Below are positions 8,662 through 20,780 of a DNA stretch of 49,733 nt, one piece after another. Each line of letters begins with the position of its first letter. Position 1 is the first letter of the stretch. The stretch is from the NCBI GenBank assembly GCA_003049485.1, contig PYST01000257.1, forward strand, positions 7,281 to 57,013, given 5' to 3'. Position numbers and translations under genes: made by a program. Source of the stretch: Ophioceras dolichostomum. Lineage: Eukaryota > Ascomycota > Sordariomycetes > Magnaporthales > Ophioceraceae. Below the pieces are notes generated by a model that saw only the letters and a list, made by a program, of their open reading frames with translations, searched no databases and had not been told where the DNA came from.

Positions 8662-10361
8662 ATGCAGGCCAGTAGGGCCTTCAGGTGGCCATGGTCCACA
8701 AAACCGCCTTTACTTCGGAGGCTCCTGCAGAATGGAAATCAGGCAAGGGTGCTGCTGGCATCGGGCGTCGCGTCGAGTCATCACAGCCGCGTGCAAGTTT
8801 GGGTCTCGAGTTTTGGAGGAGACCCGTTCCTGAACCTCGCTGTCGAGCAGTACTTGCTGGAGACCTCCCATCCGCAGTCCACCTTGCTCTTCCTCTACCA
8901 AAACAATCCATGTGTCGTCATCGGCCGCAGCCAGAACCCATGGATGGAGGCGAACCTCCCCCGCCTGCGCGCGGGCCTGCCCCCATCCAACGTCGGTGGA
9001 GCTCGGGGGCTCTTTGGTGACCATCCTCCTAAAGGTGATGGTGACTCCGAGACCCACCCCGTGCCCATCCATCTCGTCCGGCGGCGGTCGGGAGGCGGCA
9101 CCGTGTTCCACGACTGGGGAAACGTCAACTACAGCGTCATCTTCCCCACAGACGCGTTCGACCGCGACGTCCACGCCGAGATGGTGGCGCGCGCCCTGCG
9201 AGACGGCATGGGCGTGCCTGGCGTGCGCGTCAACGAGCGCCACGACATCGTTATGGACGGCCATCTGCCGGGCTCGGCATCGACGCCGGCATCAACGCCG
9301 GCATCAACAGAAACCAAGGCGACGACACCGCCACCGCCGACGTTCAAGATCTCTGGGTCGGCGTACCGCGTCACGCGACTGCGCTCCATGCACCACGGCA
9401 CCTGCCTGCTGGCTTCGCCGTACCTGACCGAGATCGGCCCCCTGCTCCGCTCACCCGCCGAGCCGTTCCTGAGCTCACGCGGCGTCGGCAGCGTGCGTTC
9501 GCCGGTGCGCAACGCTGTCGACACTAGGAGAGAAGGCGGACGGGCCCCGCGAGCGCTCATCCCCATTGTCCAGGACTTCATCTACCACGTCATTAAGACT
9601 TTCTGGGACAAGTACCCTACCACTGAAGGCCCAGCTTTCATAGCTCAAGTAGGCAGCGATGCCCTCGAGATTCCTGAGGTGGCGAAGATCTACGAGGAGC
9701 TGAAGGTAGGTGGGTTTACTCTCAAGACGAGACACGACAACGTTCAATTCGTTGTTTTTTTTTTCATCTGCCCTGCCCTGGTTTCCCATCTCTGTTAGGC
9801 CATACCTGCTAACCCCCTGCCCCTCACGTTGGCCTACTGGCTTGACCCAGTCTCCCGAATGGATCTACGGCCAGTCGCCACAGTTCACCTTCTCAACACA
9901 CCCAACCGAGGCTGATCTGCGCGAAAGGCCGCCACTCCCGGCCGGCCTTCCACCAGAAGTCAGTAACCACATTCCGTACATAATCTGCCTAGCTACCAAT
10001 CGATCTTCATAACGGCCGATCTAGTGTCGCCCGTTCTCCCCTCTTCTGCTTGCACCTGGAACTAACCAACCACTCGGCTCTGTCCCTATATATCCCTCAG
10101 TTCCGAGCAACCTTGACCGTGCGCCACGGCAAGATAAAAGAGTGCAACATCACCGGCCTAAGCGGCGACGCCGCCGCAGACCAGGCGCTACGCGAGCGCC
10201 TCCTCGGCCAGAGCCTGCACGCCATCGGCGATTGGAGGGTGACGCTCCAAGATGCAACGCGCATATCGCAGCAGCACACCATGGCCGTGGGTCGCTGGTT
10301 TAACACAATGCTCGGCTGCAAACGCCAAAGTGACGACCTATTTATACCGCCAAAGAGCTGA
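8662..10361 (+). CDS. Lipoate-protein ligase / lipoyltransferase (Aim22-like)
   Basis: Three exons: 8662-9705, 9851-9958 and 10101-10361, both introns phase 0. Donors are GTAGGT and GTCAGT, with branch-like GCTAAC and ACTAAC and acceptors CCCAG and CTCAG. Encodes about 470 aa. It attaches or transfers lipoyl groups to E2/GcvH subunits in mitochondria. The Arg/Ser-rich start lacking acidic residues (MQASRAFRWPWSTKP) fits a mitochondrial presequence. Motifs: FLNLAVEQYLL, PCVVIGRSQNPW, the RRRSGGGTVFHDWGNVNYS catalytic loop, VNERHDIV, and the conserved lysine in FKISGSAYR. The C-terminal accessory domain follows splicing (SPEWIYGQSPQF, then TVRHGKIKECNI). An Ala/Ser/Thr-rich insert (ASTPASTPAST) sits between the core motifs. 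The gene converges on VPS11. Confidence 0.9.
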
Positions 10362-10800
10362 TGCTGATAGGGGCAAAAGAAGTAATAAAAAAAGGAGAGG
10401 CACATATAGAGAAAGAGCCACAGGCATGCACGACTACTAGTAGCCAGCCCACTCATCCCGCTAGTAGTAGAGACCTGCTGGGAAACGATGTAAAAGACGC
10501 AAAAGTGTACGCTAGACTCCGAATACTCCTAGACTCCCTCCATCATAGGTATGCAGTCGGCGCAATAATAGACATAGAGAGGACGACTACCAAAGCCTTT
10601 CTCAATTCGCTTGAAACTACCACCTAGAAATAACACCCAAGGAACCAACCCCCTTCTCCCGCCTCGTCTCTTCGAACAAACCAACATGAATCACTCCATG
10701 CCATGCCGGCATCGCCAATCACAGAAGGCGAATAAAGCCTGATAATGACAAAGCCCAATAAGGGTGCTTAGGGTCGCGAATAAAATTCCTCACACATCCC
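10362..10800. other. Convergent intergenic region
   Basis: The 3' flanks of the lipoyltransferase (+) and VPS11 (-) genes. A-rich AATAAAAAAAGG at about 10382 may serve as a polyadenylation signal for the + gene. The short ORF at 10361-10627 shows no family resemblance. Nothing else seen. Confidence 0.4.
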
Positions 10801-13800
10801 TCACTCAACCCCCGACGAAACGCCCATGGCCCCCCTCCCAAACCAATCCGCCACCGCCTCGAACCGATCCCCACTATGCTCCAGCGCGTCTTTGAACAGC
10901 TCGTGCCTCCCCGCGTTCTCCCCCTGCGCCAGCCTCAGCGCCCTTATCGTAGCATTGTCCTTCGCGCAAACAGGGCACTCCTCCTCTTGCTGCTGGTCTG
11001 ACTCTCCTGCAGTAGCAGAAGGATAACTCCCCGGAACTGCAACCACCCTCCTCTTCAAACACCTCTGATGGAAAGAATGCTTGCATAGGAAATGCACCGC
11101 GGGTAAATCCAGCGCCTGCGTGCAAAGGTTACACCTCGTCGCCTGGAAAACCGCAGGCTTCGACCCCAGGTCCGCGATCTCCGCCCTCCGCTGCACCGTC
11201 TCCTGCCTGAACGCCTCGGCTCTCTTCCGGTTCGCCGCGATGTCCCTCCTCTCGCGCTCGATCGTCTCGCGTAGGTACGGCTTCAGCATGCCCACGGTGG
11301 CCACGTCGCTCTTGGACAGGGTCTGCACGACCTGCAGGGGCGCCATGAGCCCGTCCTTGTCGATGTGTGACAAGACGGCGGCCAGCTCCGCGGGGCCCGC
11401 CTCGTCGAGGACGCGCGGGTCGGAGGTGAGGTACGCGAGCGCCGCCGGGTACAGGGCCGGCTCCTGCCCGCCGTACTTGCGCAACGCCTTGATGGCGCCT
11501 CGCGTGTCGCGCGCGGAGGTGTACGAGCGGAAGATGTCGGAGAGCAGGCCGGCCTGCTCCTTGACGAGGGTGGTGCCGTCGCGGAAGTCGGAGAGGTGCG
11601 AGAGGAGCAGGACGCTGGAGTTCTCGATAGGAGCAGCAGCGCCCTTCGACCCGGCAGAGGAGGAGCCGCTGCCGCCACCGCCACCAGAGCCAGACCCGGA
11701 GATGAGCGCCTTGGCCTTGGCCTCCCACTCGCGGCGGTGGTCTTCGTCGTTGCGCTGCTCGGCCGCCTTGTGGAGGTACATCTCGAACAAAGTGGTGTAG
11801 ATGTCCGTCTTTTCGGAGTCACCGAGGCTCTCGGCCTGGAGGCACGCCTCGAGGAAGACGATGAACTCGTCCGGGTGGTCGATGAAGGAGGAAAATGCGG
11901 TGCGGGGTTGGGGACGGGTGTACGGCAGCGCTCGTCCCGATTTGGCTATCGACTTGGTGCCTGCTGCGGCTGCTGCTGCTCCTGCCCCTTCAGCGGGTAG
12001 CTTGGCTTGCCCCTGGCTGTCCGGCGTCGTCGCGTTGGGGGAGCTGTTGATGTACGGCAGCGGGATCAGATGCGTGAGGTTCTGGACTGCTGTCACTGCT
12101 CCAGCCGCGATTCCCGCGGCAACCCCGCCAGCCTGTTCGACCTGGACTGCATCTACTCGAGGTTGGTACTTCGCCGTGTAGTAGTCGATGAAGAGTTGTG
12201 TGGCGTCTTTAGGACAATGTTCGATGAGAACCCGGGCGTATTTCATGAGACAACGGTACGCCTGGGAGGGGAGGCCGGACGGAGGATCTTGTCAGCATGA
12301 CCGCAAAGCAGCGGGGAAAATCCGTTAATCCTGCCAGGCACTTACAATCTCCGGGCTGAAGTGCCATATGAAGTCCAGCGCATCATCATATTTCTTAGAA
12401 TCCTCGATAAGGATGTCGACCACGAGGTCAGTCTCGCCGTGCTTCTGGGCGAGGTAGGCCGCTTGTTCATAGTAGCCACCCTGCCGACACATCGAGATAG
12501 CCGTGTCCAGGTCAAACTTCAGATCTCCCGGCGATTTGATGAATGCCTCGAGCTTGTCGATGTCCTTCAGCTTGGCATAGCAGTTGAGTAGCAGGGTAGT
12601 ATGATCTGCCGTCGCCTTGCGACTTTCGTGCAGTTGTTCTAGATACTTTATGAGGTTGTGTATCCTCTGAGTATCGAGGAACTGTGCGTTATTGCGAGAG
12701 AGTCAGATTCCGCCTCATGGTAGGTCCCTATCCTCCGATATGATCTCTGTCGCACCAAGACCACGGGCACAATGAGTGGAGAATAATCACATGATCACCA
12801 CTGGAAAATACGTACTTTACGGATGACTCTGGATGGCTCCGTGCTGTCGATCGCCCTGATGTATTGGGTCATGGCACCGTCGTAGTCTCCCTTCTGGTAA
12901 AGATGATCCCCGAATTTGCGGAAGATCACATTCTGCTGCTGGGCATCCAAGCCGGACTTCTGGGCCAACTCGATGGCGAGCAGGTAGAGGTTACGCTGGT
13001 AGAGCATCTCTAGCCTCTGCTGAAGCGGCTTCTCATGGTAGCGCGAGACCTGACCGAACATCATGGTGTCAGTGTGGGTCACGAGGGAAGGGACCGGTAT
13101 GAGGGGTGGTGCTTGGAGCGAACCTTGCCGTCCTGAGTGAGCAGGTACATGTCCCCCCAGATCTGAAACAGCGCCCGCACTGGCGATATGACGGCCTCGG
13201 AATGGGCGATGACCTTCAAGTCGGTCTCCAAGAACGAGAATGTCGAGGCGTTGAATATTGAGTCTGCCGTCGAGGACCCGAACCTCCCTTGAATCGAATT
13301 CGGGGCCGCACCAACCCCTCCACCTCCTCCCGAGGGCGAGTTGGCCGGCGGAGACACGAGAGCCAGGTAATCTCCATTGGTGGCGATCAGGCTCTTGGGC
13401 GCCTCGTACGCCCGAGGAGGTCCTCGACCGTCCAGCGTGTAGTAGTATATGGCGTCCTCTCTGGCAACCACGATATCGCCAGTGCGGCGGTCGACCGTCA
13501 TGCAGCCAAAGGCGCAGCCTATATCCTCAACTATTTTCGGTGGCTGGCCCTGGCCCTTCCCCAATATCACTAGCTTCAGGATGCGTGCCGTTGTGGCGAT
13601 GAACAGCGTCGTGACCTTGGCGTCCGCCCTCAACTCGATCCCCGTGATCGGCTCTTCGGACTCGTGTACGATACGCTGTCTCGTACCCTTGTCGTAGATC
13701 AAGTCGCCTCGAATCACCGTGACCGATCCGTTCGCAAAGCCGACGGCGAGTTGGCTGAGGTCCTCGGTGGCTGTGAAAGCGGAGACCTGGTGCTCGCATC

Positions 13801-14435
13801 CAGGGCATTGTCAGCGCAAAAATAAGCAACGGGAGAAATTGGCAAGGGATTCGGAGACCATCCGTACCGGGAACTGCCTCTTCGCATTGTTGATTTGCAC
13901 CGTGCTGAGGCAGGTAGGAAGTCCAGTCTTCTTGACTGGTTTATCGAGCGCCCAGACTTTGAGCACCGGCTCGCTGCTAAGGTCCTCCTATTCCAACACA
14001 GCGTCATATCAGCATCGCCCAATCTCTCGTCCGCATCCCGGAACCCGAAACAGGACGGAAAGCACCAACAGCGATCGTGACCAGCATGCTCGTCCCCTCG
14101 ACCTGGCGCATGTGCGTGATGCTCCCGACCTCGTAAGCCTGGAAGCTGCGCACGATCTTCCAGCTCGGGCCGATGATCCGCACATAGCCATTGAAGCTCC
14201 CCAGGAACAGGCTGTCGGAGCCTGAGCAGACGCTCGATATCTCGTTGCTTTCGAAGAAGGCGCGGGTCTCGTCGTCCCGGATCTGGGCCTGGTTCACCTC
14301 GAAGAAGTCGAACGACTTCCACTGTAGCGGTGCGCGGGGATGGGGAGATTAGCTTCCTGTTCTTCGTGAAATCGCAGTTCTCTCTCCTCCGGCGCTGCGC
14401 GTGGGCATTTCGTCAGGACATACCGAGAACGCCAT
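10801..14435 (-). CDS. vps11: Vps11/Pep5, HOPS and CORVET tethering-complex subunit
   Basis: Seven exons on the minus strand: 14435-14424 (encodes MAFS), 14321-14070, 13987-13868, 13786-13124, 13049-12816, 12681-12346 and 12261-10801. All introns are phase 0 (74-134 bp, e.g. GTATGT/CTACAG, GTAAGT/CCCAG). Spliced product 1,025 aa, the usual fungal Vps11 size. Vps11 is the scaffold at the Vps-C core that tethers endosomes and vacuoles. The N-terminus WKSFDFFEV and then EDLSSEPVLKVWALDKPVKK belong to the beta-propeller. The middle is a helical clathrin-repeat solenoid (FGDHLYQKGDYDGAMTQYIR; QGGYYEQAAYLAQKHGETDL). The C-terminal RING shows CNLC, FLCKHSFHQRC and CPVC. Low-complexity insertions (GGGGVGA; GSGSGGGGGSGSS) interrupt the family core. 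The 5' mini-exon of four codons is inferred from splice phase and a good ATG context. Confidence 0.94.
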
Positions 14436-14792
14436 TGTCACATCTCTTGAAATCCGCGATTGCCCCCTTCTTCAACCGATGGTGTCGCGCTTGGGGAGCT
14501 TCTGAAGCTGCCAGAGTTCAAGGTCGAAGTGGGAGCCTAAGCATTCCTGGAGGTTGGTGACGCGGGAAGCTAGCGCCACTGTGGCTGACAAATGGGAACA
14601 AAGTGTGGCTGACGAGCCCATCCCCCTGAGAATAGAAGGTCAACTGCGATTGTATAAAGATGCTATCATGTCTAACTAAATAGGAGCATAATATGGGTAT
14701 CATCATTCATACGTCGTGCGTTCACTTCACGCCTTCATCGCCCACCGAACCGAAACAGACCAAGACATTGCGAGAGCAGCGTAAACCGGAGA

Positions 14793-17700
14793 CTAATGTT
14801 TGGCACGGCCCTGCTCCCCAAGCTGGGACAAGAACCCTCCTCCGTTCAGCAACATATCCTCCGAACACACATCTATCTCTCCCATCCCGGTGCCGAGATC
14901 CAACAAAGGCACCATCGACGGCCGTCCATGCGCGCACTGGAACGGAAAGGTGCAACCGCTCAGGCGGCGCAAGAGGGCAGCGCAATCGTCGACGGAGAGC
15001 GGATCGTTGAACATGATCGCACCTGGGAGACAGATCAAGTTAGTTTCATTTCTGAGCAAAGAAAAAAAAGCTTCTGTACCAATGGGTTGGGTAAACTTAC
15101 TCCTACAGGCCCTGGAATTGATCAAGTCCAAGATCCCCTGCGGACAGCCGTGAAACCGAGAGACCCAACCTGACCAGGGATCCTCGCCCGTCCGCAGACC
15201 ACTCTCCGGGGCGGCCGAAAGAGCAGGTGGTGGCGGTAGTGGCTCGCTCTCCAGCTTCCAAGCCTCCCTTCGCAGCAGCTCAACCATCAGGTTCGGCTCC
15301 GACCGACACCTCTCCGCGATAGCCGGCGGCAGACCATTGACGCGTACCCTCCCTCTGCCCCCTCCGCTTTGAGTCACATTACTCATTTTCCCTGCTGCTA
15401 ACGCCGCGGTCTTGGACATCTCTGCAGTAGCCGAGACGTCATACACGATGCCCCAACGCTCGAAGTGCGGCCTGCAGCGATCCAGTAAGGTGCAGTCTCG
15501 CGAGGACAGCTCGAACCGTAGCGCAGTCGCAGTGTCGAGAAGCTCGACGTTGGCTGTCCACAAGAGGCTGGACGAGGTTCCACCGCCACCACCAGCATCG
15601 CAGCGCCGCACGAAGTAATCTCGCATGAGTTCCTCCACACGGCATCTCTCGTCCGCAGCGTGTTGGTCGATGAGAACAAGGGCGCGACTCACAGCGGCCA
15701 CAGGCGGGGAGTTGTTCAATTCCTCGTCTCGCCGGTTCGTCCCTGCCCCGTTTTCGCCGCGGACGGCGGTTAGGGGCACTTTGGCTAGGATGAACTTCTG
15801 GTCGACCTGGGCGATGACTTCAGCTTGCCTCAGGCTGCTTTTGGAAAGACGGCCATCGAGAGCGAGAGATGGCGCATCCTGCTGCCCGGCCCCGAGCTCC
15901 AGCGTGGCGTGGCAACCGTCGTGGCTGTGGCGACCAGCGAGCCTTTCCGCTGCGTCAGGGAGCTGGGGGATGGCGGACTCGGTCAATTCGAAGACCGGGT
16001 TCTTCCACCGCGCGAGAAGGTCTTTCAGCCAAGGCTTGGGCTCAGCAGTGGGCTTTTCGGTGCTCGGTCGCGGCTTAATGGGGTTTCCTGTTCTTGCGTC
16101 CAAGAGATGCTTCGTTCCAGACGCCGGGTCAACCCAGGTGAATGTTTCCCTCTCGGGAAGGGAATTTCCTGTATCAAGCCCAGATGCGGCGTCCGCGGTG
16201 GACCACGAGGCTGGCCGACTGGGCGTGATGATGTCGGCATCGGGGAAAGGCCTCCTCCGTAGCTTTCCGGAGAAGTCTATGAGTCGATCGTTGTAGGCTG
16301 TCGCGTTCCTAGTGGCAACTCCGCTTTGCAAATTGAGCCGCTGTGAATCCGCGAGAGGCTTTGTGGTAGAGTTGAGAGTGCTTGCCCTCACACCCACGGA
16401 TAAATAGCGTGGGCCATCTGGTGATAGTGCATCCAAATCGTAAGAACAGCTAATTTGGTCCTTGAAGATGGGGGACGTGGTGCATGTTAAGCGATTGAGC
16501 CCTTTGTCGGCGAGAGGACTGGCGTGGACAGTCTCAGACTGAACCGGAATCGAGCGAGAGACCTTAGACTGGCTCCTCGATGATTCGACATGGACCTTGT
16601 GCGGGCTGAAATAGTGCCTCTTCAGGAATGAATATGCCATTGCTCGGAGAAGATCCACTATGAGGCCCAGGTTGGCGTGGTTCTCGTCCATCACGTCCTC
16701 GGGGGCCATTGCCGCTGTTTGCCCGGGGCGCGCATCCAGCGAAATTCTAAGATAGAAGACAGGCCATCGATCCAGCCCCTTGCGGACTTTAAGCTCCCGG
16801 GTAGTGTAGTCTCGGGCTATGTCCGCTTCATCGCCATCGCCTTCGATAAACCCGAACCTCGAATTCGCGAAGACCTTGTTGATCTCCTCGAAGAGGACGT
16901 TTGCCCGGTGCTCGTCCGGCAGTGGCTCGATCCCAATGCTGATGAATTGCAGCCTCTTGGTGGCCGCCGGGACTAACGAAACGCACCCCTCGATGGAAAT
17001 CCCAGCAGACGACGCGCCGATGGGGACCCACGACTTGCTATCAACGCAGTCCCAAAGCGACGCACGAGATAGAAGGCGGATGGTCTTCGCGATCGTGCCG
17101 CCACCGTCACCAGATCTCAGCGTTAGGTTCTGGGACGATGAGCTAGACAGGTCTCGTAAAGAAACGGCGGCTTCGTCCGGGAAAGCCAGCAGTAGAGACA
17201 CCACCATTCGCACCAGCTGGTCCCAGTCTCTCAGTAGAGTCGACGACCGCGCTATTTCCAACGCCCGCTGCTTGACGCGGACCGGCATCAAACCAAACAA
17301 GTCACGCACAGTCACCCGTGTGCCATGAGGGAACGTCAAGATGCGGTGCTCGGGGCGCGCCGGGGTGTGCCGCGAGACTACCGCGGAGTTGTGGAGGGCA
17401 AGCGAGTTGTGGGAGATGTGGAGGTGATGATGAGACGTCACTGATAGGAGGGACAGCGCCGCAACCGAGTACAAAAACACGCCGGCCCGACCATATACAT
17501 TCAAGGCGAGCGGAAATTTAGAAGTGACTAACTTTGATCATCAGCTTCAGTTCTAATCAGAGGAGCACGGTGTTGAACGGCGGACAACACATACAGTGAA
17601 GCCGTCCCAGGCCCCCGCCCTCCCCGAACTCTGATGGGGGAATGCCCAACCCATTGTCTTCAACAGTGCAGTGGCCAAGCCGGAAGTCGACGGAGATGTG

Positions 17701-17826
17701 AATCTTTGTAGCGTTGGCATCCAGCGAGTTTCGAAGCAGCCCGAGCACGACTCCGCTCAGAGAGGTGATCACGGCAGAAGACTTAACTTGGGCGATAACA
17801 TCGTCCGGCAGCTGCTTGATGGACAT
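14793..17826 (-). CDS. mlh3: MutL homologue Mlh3 (DNA mismatch repair / meiotic crossover endonuclease)
   Basis: Three exons: 17826-17595, 17527-15101 and 15022-14793; 962 aa. Intron 1 (67 bp, GTATGT/GTTAG) joins RLH to FTSK. Intron 2 (78 bp, GTAAGT/CCCAG) restores SAIMFNDPLS. Mlh3 pairs with Mlh1 in mismatch repair and nicks DNA during meiotic recombination. The N-terminal GHKL ATPase carries NSLDA (motif I), DNGLGI (motif II) and GGGLGRLHFTSK. The C-terminal endonuclease has DQHAADERCRVE (the metal-binding DQHA-x2-E-x4-E motif), ACRSAIMFNDPLS and CAHGRPSMVPL. The long middle linker is not conserved. Curiously, intron 2 has no stop and is a multiple of three, so its retention would insert 26 residues inside the endonuclease motif. 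It lies in tandem upstream of VPS11 (357 bp). Confidence 0.94.
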
Positions 17827-18983
17827 GTCGAGGCATGTCGCTCATCAGAGAGCGTGTTCTTTGCTCAACGACCGATCAACGTCCAACCATCGCTGACTCG
17901 AGGGGCTAGGTATGCCAACTAAGTCGCATTGGTGAGGTAGAATAGGGACGAACTCCGAGCGAAGATAGGCGAGACAGACCCGACAGGTCGTTCCAAGAGG
18001 TTCAAAGCCCACCAGGCTTCTTTGGAGGACTTATCAAGCGACTTAGCAAGCGAAATATCAGCAAACAAAACTTCAGCAACGAGCAAATGAACCTGACTGC
18101 CCAAACCTGAGTGATTGTATACAAGAAACAGAGGGGTGTGCCTGGTGATCGTTCACGGTTTGATGCCAAGCCGGATCACGTGAGGGATGTCTCCATATTT
18201 CTAATCCAATCAAACAGCTAGCGGTCCCCACTCCCCGAGAATACTCTCCTGAAAGGACGGGACCCCGAATCCAAAGGTTTGGCAGGGTGTTGGTGCCTTT
18301 CTGGGCGCCGTAGTCGTCGTCCAAGCTCCCACCGACAGCGCTCTGCCCAGGAGACTCACTTCATGTTCACGACAATGTCGCAACGAGCAAGTCTTTTTGT
18401 GCCAGTATTCGCTCACTCCCTTATTTCAATCCATGACACGCTGCTTGTGGTCTAGATGCCAATCGACAAAAGGCTCAAGTTTCGTCAAACAGACACTCTC
18501 CCCTTCTTTGTGTTCCCACTGACTTGAATGACACTCGAGAAGTCATCAATCACGTCACTCACTCTCCGCAACGGGGGCAATCAGTGCTGCCACGAATTAC
18601 CACAACATTGAACGAACAGACATATCACCACCCACCACCAATCCCTGCCCCCACGACGTCGACTTTCCGATTCTCGCAGCCAACCGCTTCCCCACCAGGC
18701 GCCAACACTTGTCTACGTTTACGACTTGAAGTTGGGCTTGGCCTGTATCGTTTAAAGCGAGTCTTGTGTGGATCATCTTCCTTGTCTCCTCCCAAAACAA
18801 CTACGAGGGAACGACGAGCGAACGACGACTTCGATTTTCTGGCACACCCAGAATCATTATTCCAAAGCTTCCCGGCCTTTCCGCGTCTTTCTCGTTGTTA
18901 CAACTACGTCCGCTTTCCCTCTATACTATTCTCCCCCGCGGTCCCAAATTGCCTAAAGGGCACACGACATCTCGCATTACGTG
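17827..18983. promoter_or_regulatory. Divergent intergenic region between MLH3 and the 18984 gene
   Basis: About 1.16 kb between divergent starts. C/T-rich stretches at 18620-18700 and 18860-18960 look like the 5' leader of the + gene. No ORF with protein character, no tRNA-like structure and no named site was seen. Confidence 0.4.
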
Positions 18984-20780
18984 ATGGCCATGACTGAAAC
19001 GGTGCCTCCAGGTAAGCCAGGCCGAACCGTTTCGCTATCGCTGTCCCCGCGCACCTTGCTTTCCTTTCCCGGCGATGTGGTCTCTCCTCTCCCGTGCCCA
19101 TCATTCGCTCGACCTCCTTCTCCCGCAGTGGGTGCCGATCGATTCCTCCGCTTCCATTGCTTCCGTTGGTTCCCAATGGCCTGGCCACCAGTACCAGTAC
19201 TAGTACCAGTCCCGTCGAGGCGCGGCGGCATGGAGGGTTTGACGTCAACACTGCGCAGGCGCAGGTCCACGTCTACGCACCAGACAACTGACCCGATACT
19301 AGGACGTTCCTCAGACCGACAGGGCGGCCGCCGTCGGCCCTTCGCGACGCTCGTCAAGAAGCTTCGCAACTTCAAGCAGGGGAGCGGATCCTCAGGAGGA
19401 GGCGCGGGGGTGGGAGACGACGGCCACCATGGCGGCTCCTCCTCGTCGAAGCGGGGCAAGCACGCGATCACGACCAAGAAGAGCCGTCCATCGGCCTACA
19501 ACAACCCATACCCAGAGTCGGGCCGTATAGTGAACGGCAGCGCGTTGGCGGCGGGAGCAGGCGCGAGGGACAGCGCGAGGTCGATCTCGACGTCCCCGAC
19601 CAGCGGCGTGACTTCTAGTGCAACCACGCTGGAGCGTACCCTATCACTCCGGTCGTCAGTTGACGGCCGCGCACCCCTCACAGCCGGTGGCCGATCCATG
19701 GCCCCGACCGTCTCCACCGACTACGACGCCGCTCGGTCGATAGCCGCGCCGTCCCACGGCGCCGCGTCTTCCGTAACGGGCACGAGCCGCACGGCCACGG
19801 GCGGCATCGACTCGCGTCGCGGCGGCGACAGCACCTTCTCGTCTCCAGCGCCGTCCGTCCGCTCCCTCACCACGACCCTGACCACGATCCAGTCGATGCC
19901 CATGCCCAACGGCGCCGGCACCCACCTACCACTCCACGGAGGGGGCGGGAACCACCTCGGCGTCGGTAATCCGCACAGCCACCACGTCACCGCCGGCGGC
20001 TCCATCCACTTCAACCAGCCGTTCCCCAACACGCCCGCGTCCGCCATCCCCGCGCACCTGACCCCCGCGGCAGCAGCCCACGGCGGCGCCGGCGCCGGCG
20101 TCGGGGGCACGCACCACCCGACCACGTACTCCACCGCAACGGCCAACGGCCTGCTGACCGACAACGCGTCGATCCTCACGCTCGCGTCGTCGTCCAAGCG
20201 CCGCCGCCGCCGCTCCCTCGACACGGACGCCAGCGTGCGCGCCCTCCCGCCCTCGTCGCTCTGGGGCGGCTCGCGCGAGAGCCTCCCGCTGTCCGTCCTT
20301 TCCGCCAGCATCGACGTCGGCTCCGTCGGCGCCGCTGGGGTTTCCGCCAGCGGCGGACCGCCCGTCACGCCCGGCGCGGCGGGCTCCTCGCGCATGGCCG
20401 CCGCCGCCGAGCGCGCCAGCGTCTATTCGGCTGCCGGCGTCATCGGCGACAGGAACAGCTTCTACGCGCCGAAGCAGCCGCCACAGCCATCCACACAACA
20501 GCAGCAGTCTAGTGCTAGTGCCGGTGGCATCGACGGCGCCAGCGTCCGCAGCGGCTTCCTCGGCCACGGCCGGGCGGAGAGCGTGAGTGGCAGTATCGGT
20601 GGAGTGATCAGCCCGCTCGCGAGTCCTATGGAGATTGAGGAGCAGGAGCGTGACAAGGTTGGTAAGGAGGAAGAGGAAGATGGTGAAGTGGGACAGGGGA
20701 GGGAGAAGGAAAGGGAAAAGGAGGCGAGGAAAGACGAAGATATTAAAGAGCATGAGAAGGGTCAAGATGATAAGGACTAG
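18984..20780 (+). CDS. Low-complexity Ser/Gly/Ala-rich protein of unknown function
   Basis: Open from the ATG at 18984 (MAMTETVPPG) to 20780, 598 aa if unspliced. A frame-preserving intron may sit at 19012-19128 (GTAAGC donor, CCCGCAG acceptor, 117 bp), which would remove an odd Leu/Pro-rich segment. The most conserved-looking piece is a basic patch (GRRRPFATLVKKLRNFKQG) followed by a Gly/Ser linker. The middle has repeated Ser/Thr-Ala runs, a KRRRRRSLDTDASVRALP basic cluster that could be a nuclear signal or phosphosite, and a His/Gly-rich region. The last 50 residues are a charged helix of Glu/Lys (EEQERDKVGKEEEEDGE...KDDKD). No enzyme domain or membrane segment is seen; the protein is probably disordered. 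Not recognised. Confidence 0.65.
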   Translation: MAMTETVPPGKPGRTVSLSLSPRTLLSFPGDVVSPLPCPSFARPPSPAVGADRFLRFHCFRWFPMAWPPVPVLVPVPSRRGGMEGLTSTLRRRRSTSTHQTTDPILGRSSDRQGGRRRPFATLVKKLRNFKQGSGSSGGGAGVGDDGHHGGSSSSKRGKHAITTKKSRPSAYNNPYPESGRIVNGSALAAGAGARDSARSISTSPTSGVTSSATTLERTLSLRSSVDGRAPLTAGGRSMAPTVSTDYDAARSIAAPSHGAASSVTGTSRTATGGIDSRRGGDSTFSSPAPSVRSLTTTLTTIQSMPMPNGAGTHLPLHGGGGNHLGVGNPHSHHVTAGGSIHFNQPFPNTPASAIPAHLTPAAAAHGGAGAGVGGTHHPTTYSTATANGLLTDNASILTLASSSKRRRRRSLDTDASVRALPPSSLWGGSRESLPLSVLSASIDVGSVGAAGVSASGGPPVTPGAAGSSRMAAAAERASVYSAAGVIGDRNSFYAPKQPPQPSTQQQQSSASAGGIDGASVRSGFLGHGRAESVSGSIGGVISPLASPMEIEEQERDKVGKEEEEDGEVGQGREKEREKEARKDEDIKEHEKGQDDKD

